From NCBI GenBank assembly GCA_008017145.1, contig SSGY01000057.1, positions 1-13,794 on the forward strand: 13,794 nt of DNA. Direction: 5' to 3'. The notes beneath the pieces were generated by a model. That model saw only the letters and a program-made list of their open reading frames with translations. It was not told the DNA's origin and did not search any database. Of this stretch, positions 1-7,642 are shown piece by piece. Position 1 is the first letter of the stretch. Each line of letters opens with the position of its first letter. The stretch is from Neisseriales bacterium. GTDB lineage: Bacteria; Pseudomonadota; Gammaproteobacteria; Burkholderiales; UBA11063. Both the position numbers and the translations under genes were made by a program.

Positions 1-1062
1 CTGTCAGTTGATCATTCCCTGCTGCCAAAGATATGCTATTGGTATCACCAGTTAGTCCTGAATTATCCAGATTTATCAGATTATTTCCAGCTGATGCACT
101 AATTTGAGTATTAATATTTGCAAGATTAAATGTATCATCGCCACTTAAATTACTGACTTTGATTGCGCCACCAGCACCATTAACTTTTAAACTATCATTG
201 CCAGCGCCAAGAGAAATGCTAAAACTACTGTTGGCTTGAGTTTTAGTTATCGTTACATTATCATTACCATCGCCAACATTAATATTACTAGCAATTCCTG
301 CACCCAGAGTAACATTGTCATTACCTGTTCCCGTAGTAATAACATGTTTCCCATCTTGAGCCATGATGGTGTTATTGCCATTACCTAAGTTTAATGTACT
401 ATTTGCTAAACCTTGGATAGTAACTTGATCATCTCCACTACCTGCAGAAACACTAAAACTACCACCACCGCCAAGATTAATTTGATTTGTGCCGTCACTG
501 GCTTGAATTGTAGTTTGCCCGCTACTCTCAACTGTCAACTGATCATCACCTGCTGCCAAAGAAATGGTGTTAGCATCACCAGTTATACCCGAGTTATCCA
601 GAGTTATCAGGTTGTTTCCGCCTGATGCAAAGATTTGCGAGTTAATGTTTGCAAGATTAAATATATCATTGCCACTTGAATTACTGACTTTGATTGCACC
701 ACCAGCACCATTTACCTTCAAGCTATCATTGCCTGCGCCAAGAGAAACTGTAAAACTACTATTGGCTTGAGTTTTAGCTATAGTTACGCTATCATTGCCA
801 TCGCCAACATTGAGGCTCGAAACACCAGCACCTAAAGTTATACTATCACTACCAATGCCTGCGGTAATGGCATGATTACCATCTTTAACTAGTGCGCTAT
901 TATTACCATTACCCAAACTAAGCGTTACGTTTGCATTGTCATAGACTTCGACGTTATCATTACCTGCACCGCTGGTAACTGTAGTTGCTATACCGTTGGA
1001 ATTAATATATGCTTGATTATTTCCTTCGCGCAGATTGATTTTAGCGCCTTGTTCCAGCCAGA
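1..1062 (-). repeat. Two tandem 531-bp (177-residue) units of degenerate RTX-like repeats, array leaves window
   Basis: Positions 1-531 and 532-1062 align with a 531-base offset (177 codons). The CTGTCA...TGATCAT segment occurs at 1 and at 532, and the LGAGNDSLKVNGAGG stretch occurs in both. The units contain glycine-Asn-Asp turns (LGNGNN, SLAAGNDQL, AGTGND) but spacers of 15-25 residues replace the strict nine-residue RTX period, predicting irregular beta-rich repeats. The homology is clearest over the left two thirds of each unit and weaker near 950-1062. The array probably continues beyond position 1. Confidence 0.75.
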
Positions 1063-4000
1063 GATTATCATCAGCATTTGAAGTCATAGTTTTATCATTG
1101 CCAAATACTTTAGCAGTCGCGAGTACTTCTGCCAAAAGCAGAGTCATGCCGTTATTAAAGCTAATATTTTCAATCCGATTGGCGCGATTGGTAAAATCTT
1201 TGATCGTGATTGAATCATCAGCGCCAAGATTGATAATTAAATCATTGTCAATTTTGCTATAGCTGATTTCCTGCTGAGTGATGTTGTTTAGCTGGATAGT
1301 ATCAGTACTTGAATTACTTTCTAAAACTGTATCTTTGCCATCGCCTTTGTTGAAGATGTAGGTAGTGTTATTGGATGTTGTATCAGTGATAGCGTCATTA
1401 CCTGTTCCAGCGATTACTTGGGTTTTAGCAGCTGTTAATTCCAGAACATCATCGGATGATGTGCCGTATTTGGTGATGAGCTGTGCCTCTACTGCAGTAT
1501 TGAGATCAAGAATACTGCCATCATCAAGCTTGAGTTGTTCAATGCGATTGTCGGCTGAGCTAAACCACTCGCTGACACGGATTGAATCGCTGCTAGTGTT
1601 AGCGAAATTAATTAGCAGATCATTATTGTCCTGGGTGAATTTGAGCGCTGCGGCTTGGATTGATTGTAGGTTTAGTGTATCAGTCCCCGAAATATCGCGA
1701 ATGGTATCCTGACCATCGCCAGCTTTATAGATGTAGGTATCGTTACCACTTCCACCAGTGATGCTGTCATTACCTGTTCCCGCGTTAATAATGTCATCGC
1801 CTGTACCTGCATCGATAGTGTCAGCTCCAGCAAAAGTTGTGATAACATCATTTCCACTCTGAGCATCAATTTTATTTTTATACGCCCAACCAGTAATCAC
1901 ATCATTACCATTTCCACCAGTTTGTTGGTATGTAATTTGGTTAGCTATAAGCGGTACTAAATCAAGACTGCTATTATCTGCAAATACAACTTTCTCAACT
2001 ACATGGTTGTCACCACTAAAGTACTCTTTGATTGTAATGCTATCGCTGCTATTCGCACCAATTTTAATCACTAAATCATTTGCTGATTGCTGAAAGCTTA
2101 AATCTCCAGCTGTAATTCCAGCACCAAAGATAATTTGATCGCTACTAGAGTTATTTTCTAAAACAGTGTCAGCACCATCGCCTTTATTGAAGAAATAACT
2201 GGTGTTATTGTTAGTTTTATCTATAATAGTATCATTACCTGCTCCGGCAATAACTTGAGTTTTAGTGCCAGTTAGTTCTAACGTATTATTCGCAGATGTG
2301 CCGTATCTAGTAATCAACTGTGCTTCTACTGCTGCATTTAAGTCCAGAATACTGCCATCATCGAGCTTGAGTTGTTCGATGCGATTATCGACTGAGCTAA
2401 ACCACTCGCTAACACGGATTGAATCACTGCTGGTATTAGTGAAATTGATTAACAGATCGTTATTGTCTTGAGTGAATTTTAGCACTGAGGCTTGGATAGA
2501 TTGCAGATTTAAAGTATCAGTTCCTGCTATATCGCGAATGGTATCCTGACCATCGCCTGCTTTGTAGATGTAAGTGTCGTTGCCACTTCCACCAGTGATG
2601 CTGTCATTACCTCTTCCAGAATTGATAACGTCATCGCCTGAACCTGCGTCGATGGTGTCTCGACCTGCTCCGCTGGTGATAGTGTCGTTGCCATCTTTAG
2701 CATTAATTAAATCTCCAAAGGCTGTTCCAACTAGATTATCATTTGCAACTGTACCTATTAGATTTGCACCAACTCCATTCGCCGCAATCAACGCATTTAA
2801 TGTGGTCACTGAGCCATCAGCAAAAACTAGTTGTTCAATATTTTGTGCACTTTTCGTAAAGCAATCTTGTACCGTAATAGCATCATTAACTCCAACGCTG
2901 ACTATTAGATTATTTCCATCTCTTAGACAATTTATATTTTCTAAAGTTATCCCATTACCAAAAACAATTTTATCATTACCACCAGCATCAATTATGACAT
3001 CCAAACCATCTCCCAAGTCAAAGAAATAGCTATCATTACCATTACCATTTTTTAAAATATCATTACCTTTTCCGCCATGTAATTCATTACCTGTGCCACC
3101 AAAATATGCCAAAGTCTGACCGCCATTGAGAATATCATTACCATCATCTCCATAGATGACATCATCTGCAAACTCTCCATAAATTACGTCATCACCATTA
3201 CCTCCATGCAGCTCATTACTACTATCTCCTCCAGATAATTTTCCATTCATGTGACTACCGTAAATAGTATCATTCCCATCACCACCCCATATTTTATCTG
3301 CGCCAAAACCACCAGCTAAGGTATCATTTCCAACTCCGCCATCAATGAAATCATTACCGTTACCACCACTCCAAACAAAATCATTCCCATCATCACAATA
3401 GATTGTATTATTTCCACCATTATCAAATACATAATCATCACCAGCGCCCGTTCTTATAAAGTCATCATCAATACCACCTTGTATACGATCATTGCCCGCT
3501 AATCCAAAAATATAATTATTTCCATCTCCAGCGCTAACATCTGGTGTAACATTAATGGTAGTTCCTGACGAGCTAGTTAAAATAAAATTACCATTCTTGT
3601 CTCCAATCTGCTCCGTATAACCATAATCATAATTACTTATATCTATTTTCTTATCTATCAATTGCGCCTTAATCCACTCATACTGCTCTTTAATAACACG
3701 TGAAATAGTTGGGTCAGTACTCTTCATTAGAGAATGCCCATTAAAGTCAAAATTATTAAACAATTGAATCAGTGCTGGAATAGTATGTTCCACACTATCT
3801 CCATTATGTGCCCATTCTATCGCACGAGTCAAATCCAGAACAACCACACCATCTCGAACTTTATAATCCACTAGATTAAAAATACTAGTTTTACCACTAG
3901 CAGTAGCAAGCTCTTTTTCAATATCAATTTTTAGTGATCTGTATGAATTATTGATTGAGTTCGCATCAATATTAATACCATAATAGCTTTGACTATAACG

Positions 4001-6289
4001 CCCATCAACTTTGCCATCGTAACCATCCATCGGGTCAACAAAATTTTCCATTGCTGCGTATAAACCAGTGAACTTCTCCAATATACCTAGTTTTGCAATC
4101 TCTTCAGTAGTTAAATTTGTACCACGCCCATCTGCTGGATGTGCACCAGTTTTTAAGGTGGAGGCTATCGTATCCATTTGTCCAGTTTGAGCCCATAGTT
4201 TTATAATATTCTCAACAGTTGCAATGTTTGAATCAGTTTTATTCATGTAACCACGAACCGCGCTTGCCAAATCAGAAGACAAAGCAGCAGCCTCGCGTAA
4301 ATCACGTACCATCCCAGTACCGCTGATGTTTGGTATATCCATTACTAAGCTAGTGTCAACCGTATCGGTAAACTCACTATTAACCGGATTACCCACAAAA
4401 TTAAAGGCTCCACTGTTTCCAGTAGAGCCATCCGCACGTTCAAAACTTGAGAATCCAATTTCAACATTACCATTTGCAGAATTTTGCACACCCGTAATAC
4501 TTGCATGAGTGCTGATTGAAGTTATGCCTAATTCAGTTAATGTCTTTAGTTCACTCGCTTCAGAGATTCCGTTTTGGTTTTTATCGTTCCATATTTTAAG
4601 TTCACTAAATGCAGCATCTTTGGCATCAACCTTACCATCCTTGTTAGCATCCAGATCAGCTATCGCTTCAAAAGCATCTTTTGCTTTTTGCCCATTTGAT
4701 AGAATAGTATTATCACCAAAAATTTCACGACCTGAATCAATTTGTCCGTTTTTGTTGATATCGCGCACGACTAAACCATCACCTGCAGCAACCCAGCCTG
4801 TTCCGGTTTTTACCCCATCTGCATCATGATCAAACAGAACTCCAGCATTTAAGCCGACCGTTTCAATTTTACCTGAGCCATCAAGATCTAGAGCAAGTGG
4901 ATCATATTGCTGTGGTTTTTTTTTCGGCTCTAACTGCTCAAATAACAAATACGTCTGCTTATCAGCATGTACTTCATCGTGTTTGATCCCGTACATTTGG
5001 CTACCATCCACATATCTAAGGGATAACATATAATCAATTGTCTGCTGGTGTTCTACTGCTATATCTTGAGCCGTACCAACCGCAGCTAAGTTGACTTTGG
5101 TGTAAACCGAATCACCTTGTGATGTTATGAGTTGACTACGTGTATTGCCAGTTGACGCCCAATCGCTACGTGGTGCTGTTATGCCGATAAATAGCTCGTG
5201 ATCATGACCGACTTTGATTGAACCCACGCTAGTTTGGTCTATCTCAAACTTAGTCTTATCTTTGAAAAATGCTGCTAATTCAAGTAGTGCATCACTATTG
5301 GTAGCTTTGCTACTCTTGATTTGTAAATTTCCTGAAGAAGATGTTAAATTTTCTAGCAGGAAGTTATTAGCACCATGGAACGTGTCTACATCAGCAAAAA
5401 AATCTACTGCTGCTTCACCTAATTTTTCAATAAATATACCGATATTAAGCATATCTAGCATACCTACATATTCATTAACCCCCATTAGCTTTGCATCACC
5501 TTTTGCATCGTAAGTAATTGCGACTGTTTCTCCAAGTTGGTCATTTTGAATTGCACCTGTTCCACTCACTGGGTCATGTTCTATCACATAATTTGTGATT
5601 TGTGCATTAGAGCCACCTGTATTATGCCAAGCATCATACAATGCATTAGTAGCGTCAGCACGCGCAAGTTCTTGATTTAACATATCCAGTGCTGATTGCG
5701 TAATCCCATCTAAACCTGTTTCATTATTAATTTGGTTTTGTAGCTCAATTTTACGCTGTTCCATGCCACTAGTGTCAACCCGTTCAACCTTATCCAAAAA
5801 GTTCTTACTATTATATGGATTAAATGCATTAACCTCGCCACCAAAAATAATTCCCTGTAGCACTGAATAAGTTCCACCAGCAGAATGTCCAGTCATCGCC
5901 AAACTACCACCGCCATGACTATCAATATAACTAGAAGCTTGTTTAGCTAATGTATAAGCATCATAAAACTCATTAGGCACATTTCCCAGCGCCATTGAAC
6001 CATCACTAACTTGATTTTTAAAATTATTTGTCCCGCGATTTACTAAAATATACTCACTGCCATTGGTATATACAGCTCCGTAGTAACCGGTAGCTGTATT
6101 GTTGATCTCAAGAAATTTAATGGGATTATTTTGTGCGTCAGTTTCTGTGGCTACTTTTTTCCAAGTGGTTGGTTTACCCTCTACATTAGTGAATGATATA
6201 TTGTTGGTAACATCTTTACCGTGTTCATCTAGTGTACCGAACTTGTAAACTCCATTCATCAACTCTGCATTATCTTGATATGTAGCCAT
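1..6289 (-). CDS. Giant lipase-like / FrpC-type self-processing RTX protein (module A), C-terminus outside window
   Basis: The frame stays open from ATG at 6289 to the window edge, giving at least 2096 residues. The start has a strong ribosome site (AAAGGGG, 7 bases upstream) and matches the paralogue start at 9818. Domains in order: residues 1-310, an alpha/beta-hydrolase resembling class 3 lipases, with an RGT segment near 85-87, nucleophile elbow GHSAG (Ser136), and candidate triad partners Asp239 (HDPVSG) and His305 (FHGANNF). Residues 310-462 are unrecognised. Residues 463 to about 640 are a FrpC-like self-processing module beginning at the Asp463-Pro464 bond. Residues 650-680 are a linker (RDLREA) common in RTX proteins. 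Canonical RTX nonapeptides begin near 915, followed by alternating RTX and haemolysin-related domains and then degenerate repeats. There is no N-terminal signal peptide, which fits type I secretion with a C-terminal signal outside the window. Lipase activity and substrate are inferred from motifs only. It follows the propeller gene by 18 bases, probably as one operon. Confidence 0.9.
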   Translation of the reverse strand, partial: MATYQDNAELMNGVYKFGTLDEHGKDVTNNISFTNVEGKPTTWKKVATETDAQNNPIKFLEINNTATGYYGAVYTNGSEYILVNRGTNNFKNQVSDGSMALGNVPNEFYDAYTLAKQASSYIDSHGGGSLAMTGHSAGGTYSVLQGIIFGGEVNAFNPYNSKNFLDKVERVDTSGMEQRKIELQNQINNETGLDGITQSALDMLNQELARADATNALYDAWHNTGGSNAQITNYVIEHDPVSGTGAIQNDQLGETVAITYDAKGDAKLMGVNEYVGMLDMLNIGIFIEKLGEAAVDFFADVDTFHGANNFLLENLTSSSGNLQIKSSKATNSDALLELAAFFKDKTKFEIDQTSVGSIKVGHDHELFIGITAPRSDWASTGNTRSQLITSQGDSVYTKVNLAAVGTAQDIAVEHQQTIDYMLSLRYVDGSQMYGIKHDEVHADKQTYLLFEQLEPKKKPQQYDPLALDLDGSGKIETVGLNAGVLFDHDADGVKTGTGWVAAGDGLVVRDINKNGQIDSGREIFGDNTILSNGQKAKDAFEAIADLDANKDGKVDAKDAAFSELKIWNDKNQNGISEASELKTLTELGITSISTHASITGVQNSANGNVEIGFSSFERADGSTGNSGAFNFVGNPVNSEFTDTVDTSLVMDIPNISGTGMVRDLREAAALSSDLASAVRGYMNKTDSNIATVENIIKLWAQTGQMDTIASTLKTGAHPADGRGTNLTTEEIAKLGILEKFTGLYAAMENFVDPMDGYDGKVDGRYSQSYYGINIDANSINNSYRSLKIDIEKELATASGKTSIFNLVDYKVRDGVVVLDLTRAIEWAHNGDSVEHTIPALIQLFNNFDFNGHSLMKSTDPTISRVIKEQYEWIKAQLIDKKIDISNYDYGYTEQIGDKNGNFILTSSSGTTINVTPDVSAGDGNNYIFGLAGNDRIQGGIDDDFIRTGAGDDYVFDNGGNNTIYCDDGNDFVWSGGNGNDFIDGGVGNDTLAGGFGADKIWGGDGNDTIYGSHMNGKLSGGDSSNELHGGNGDDVIYGEFADDVIYGDDGNDILNGGQTLAYFGGTGNELHGGKGNDILKNGNGNDSYFFDLGDGLDVIIDAGGNDKIVFGNGITLENINCLRDGNNLIVSVGVNDAITVQDCFTKSAQNIEQLVFADGSVTTLNALIAANGVGANLIGTVANDNLVGTAFGDLINAKDGNDTITSGAGRDTIDAGSGDDVINSGRGNDSITGGSGNDTYIYKAGDGQDTIRDIAGTDTLNLQSIQASVLKFTQDNNDLLINFTNTSSDSIRVSEWFSSVDNRIEQLKLDDGSILDLNAAVEAQLITRYGTSANNTLELTGTKTQVIAGAGNDTIIDKTNNNTSYFFNKGDGADTVLENNSSSDQIIFGAGITAGDLSFQQSANDLVIKIGANSSDSITIKEYFSGDNHVVEKVVFADNSSLDLVPLIANQITYQQTGGNGNDVITGWAYKNKIDAQSGNDVITTFAGADTIDAGTGDDIINAGTGNDSITGGSGNDTYIYKAGDGQDTIRDISGTDTLNLQSIQAAALKFTQDNNDLLINFANTSSDSIRVSEWFSSADNRIEQLKLDDGSILDLNTAVEAQLITKYGTSSDDVLELTAAKTQVIAGTGNDAITDTTSNNTTYIFNKGDGKDTVLESNSSTDTIQLNNITQQEISYSKIDNDLIINLGADDSITIKDFTNRANRIENISFNNGMTLLLAEVLATAKVFGNDKTMTSNADDNLWLEQGAKINLREGNNQAYINSNGIATTVTSGAGNDNVEVYDNANVTLSLGNGNNSALVKDGNHAITAGIGSDSITLGAGVSSLNVGDGNDSVTIAKTQANSSFTVSLGAGNDSLKVNGAGGAIKVSNSSGNDIFNLANINSQIFASGGNNLITLDNSGITGDANTISLAAGDDQLTVESSGQTTIQASDGTNQINLGGGGSFSVSAGSGDDQVTIQGLANSTLNLGNGNNTIMAQDGKHVITTGTGNDNVTLGAGIASNINVGDGNDNVTITKTQANSSFSISLGAGNDSLKVNGAGGAIKVSNLSGDDTFNLANINTQISASAGNNLINLDNSGLTGDTNSISLAAGNDQLT
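1318..2991 (-). repeat. Two tandem 837-bp (279-residue) units of RTX plus haemolysin-related domains
   Basis: Sequence at 1318-2154 recurs at 2155-2991 with a constant offset of 837 bases, a whole number of codons (279). Markers include the GTGCCGTAT segments at 1461 and 2298 and the TTTCTAAAAC segments at 1318 and 2155. Similarity is strong to about 1821/2658 and weaker beyond. Each unit codes for a short RTX stretch (GGSGNDTYIYKAGDGQDTI), a domain with ISEWF-like and IEQLKLDDGS segments, then a second RTX stretch and a second such domain. Unequal crossing-over between these units could change protein length in whole-unit steps. Confidence 0.85.
3050..3545 (-). repeat. Canonical RTX nonapeptide block
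   Basis: The minus-strand translation (residues about 915-1080) shows many GGxGNDxIx-like nonapeptides, for example GGDGNDTIYG, GGVGNDTLAG and GDDGNDILNGG. They are spaced about 27 bases apart, with a few spacer insertions. Such repeats bind calcium and fold into a beta-roll outside the cell after type I secretion. This is the clearest RTX array in the protein. It is followed by a haemolysin-related domain (GDGLDVIIDAGGNDKIVFG through IEQLVFADGS). Confidence 0.88.
4370..4903 (-). other. FrpC-like calcium-dependent self-processing module (SPM) within the giant RTX protein
   Basis: This is a domain at about residues 463-640 of the large protein. It opens with DPLALDLDG, the arrangement at the FrpC cleavage site, where the Asp-Pro peptide bond is cut autocatalytically in calcium. 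EF-hand-like acidic loops follow: DLDGSGKIE, DHDADGVKT, DINKNGQID, DANKDGKVD and DKNQNGISE, ending in a SELKTLTELGI stretch. In meningococcal FrpC (established knowledge) the new C-terminal Asp can form an isopeptide bond with a lysine of another protein. Here that Asp would be the C-terminus of the lipase-like portion. The scissile codons lie at 4898-4903. The right-hand boundary of the domain is approximate. Confidence 0.82.
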
Positions 6290-6307
6290 TTTAATACCCC
6301 TTTAAGA

Positions 6308-7504
6308 TTAATTTTTAGTGAAAAATAAACAATTTAGTAAACGATCATACCAACCAAGTTGTTTTGGAGGGTTTTTATGATTAAATTCAACTGAACCCCA
6401 TGTTCGTGCGTCAGTAGATTTGACTATCCGATACGAATCACCAGCTGCTACACACAGCATATCACTACATGCCAAATTAGATGCTAGCCATGTCTTCTTA
6501 TCCTCTAGGATGATTGTTTCCCAAATTGTTCCATTCCGTGAAATATTGAGTAACCCTATACCAATGAAATATCCAGACAAACCAAATTGTAAACTCACAG
6601 AATTATCATGTATTGGATAACTCTCCCATTCACCTTTCCCATCCACAAGTACCAATGCACTTGTCTCTGTCATTCCTACAAACCGATCTTTACCTCGTGT
6701 GATATTATGTAGTGTTTCAGGATATATCTGGTAGCTCCAAGTATTCGTTTTTAAATCCTTAGTATAGATAACACCGATTAATTTTTTACCCTTATGCATA
6801 CTTGCCTCGGCAATAATCTTATTATTCCCAGTTACAATACTACCACCCACTAATGGGTACTTATTTCCAGTTGGATTTGGTAATGACTCATTCTGCCATT
6901 TGATACCATCTTTGCTTGAGTAAACACCATTTCTATTTGTTGAAATATAAATCATGTCCTTTACAACTACTGAGCCAGGAACTCCCCAAACTAAACCATT
7001 TGGTGCCTTAATCGCACTCTCGATCTCAATTGCTTGGTTATGCCAATGCCGACAATCAGATGCTACCAATGGAGACAATGTTTGCCCAAATAAATAACAT
7101 TGTCCTTTAAAATAATTAAAGGACGCTTCATAGGAGACATTAACGTTTTGATTTTTGGTAAATGCAATTTCTGACTTATCCCACGATTCACCATCAATAG
7201 AATTAAAAATTACTAAACTATAAGGGTTTGGCTTATCATAATCTATTCCATAAACTACAAATTGATTGTCGATATATGCAACTTGTTTAAAATCAATGGC
7301 ATTATATGGAGGCTTGATTCCCCCTGGATTGTTTAATTTAAGCACCACAATACTCGTCACACCAATAAATAATGCATATAACAATGCGACAGTAACACAT
7401 CCAGCAAAAATAACAAGAATGATAATCGTAAGTGGATCTGGTTTTTTAAGATTATCTGTTTCCAAATCCTCTTCGTTAATTTTTTTAGTCTCTAATTCAT
7501 CCAT
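6308..7504 (-). CDS. Membrane-anchored beta-propeller-like protein, module A (putative partner or immunity protein)
   Basis: This 398-residue protein has an acidic N-terminal tail of about 24 residues, a long hydrophobic segment at 25-55, and a large soluble C-terminal region. That suggests an inner-membrane anchor with the bulk in the periplasm. The soluble part has repeated Asp-box-like SxDGxxW motifs near 102-108, 197-203, 322-328 and 363-369, typical of sialidase/BNR-type propeller blades. Cysteine pairs at 136/151 and 346/351 are conserved in the paralogue and fit disulfides outside the cytoplasm. No catalytic residues of a sialidase are recognisable. The start has a GGAG site 6 bases upstream. 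It sits 18 bases upstream of the giant lipase/RTX gene, the position frpD holds relative to frpC. It could be a docking partner or an immunity protein; neither is shown. Confidence 0.85.
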   Translation of the reverse strand: MDELETKKINEEDLETDNLKKPDPLTIIILVIFAGCVTVALLYALFIGVTSIVVLKLNNPGGIKPPYNAIDFKQVAYIDNQFVVYGIDYDKPNPYSLVIFNSIDGESWDKSEIAFTKNQNVNVSYEASFNYFKGQCYLFGQTLSPLVASDCRHWHNQAIEIESAIKAPNGLVWGVPGSVVVKDMIYISTNRNGVYSSKDGIKWQNESLPNPTGNKYPLVGGSIVTGNNKIIAEASMHKGKKLIGVIYTKDLKTNTWSYQIYPETLHNITRGKDRFVGMTETSALVLVDGKGEWESYPIHDNSVSLQFGLSGYFIGIGLLNISRNGTIWETIILEDKKTWLASNLACSDMLCVAAGDSYRIVKSTDARTWGSVEFNHKNPPKQLGWYDRLLNCLFFTKN

Positions 7505-7546
7505 ACTTTACTCCATTTTTGCGTTTCTGCTCACTGAATTCCGATT

Positions 7547-7575
7547 ATTATATATCAGCACTTAAAATAAAATCA
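7547..7575 (-). promoter_or_regulatory. Candidate promoter of module A
   Basis: A minus-strand TATAAT lies at 7547-7552, about 43 bases upstream of the propeller start. It sits in a context (ATATAAT..CGGAATT) that recurs upstream of module B. The -35 box at about 7570-7575 (TGATTT) is poor, so an activator may be needed. Conservation between the two modules is the main support. Confidence 0.5.
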
Positions 7576-7642
7576 TTTCGCAATGCAATAACTTACACAA
7601 TAAAGTGCAAATTTATTAAATTTCACACTAGAAATGTCGCAT

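Noticed and set aside
1..3550. Regular short repeats that look like a CRISPR array on a quick reading
   Set aside because: The spacing follows codons of one open minus-strand frame with GGxGND-type repeats. There are no identical repeats separated by unique spacers of constant size.
413..5513. Several plus-strand reading frames of 60-150 codons
   Set aside because: All lie opposite the continuous minus-strand RTX/lipase frame, have low-complexity Ser/Leu/Pro-rich translations and lack ribosome sites. They are antisense shadows of repeats.
6308..7504. Calling the propeller proteins sialidases
   Set aside because: Asp-box-like motifs occur in many propellers. The arginine triad and other sialidase active-site residues are not recognisable, and the proteins are membrane anchored next to a lipase gene.
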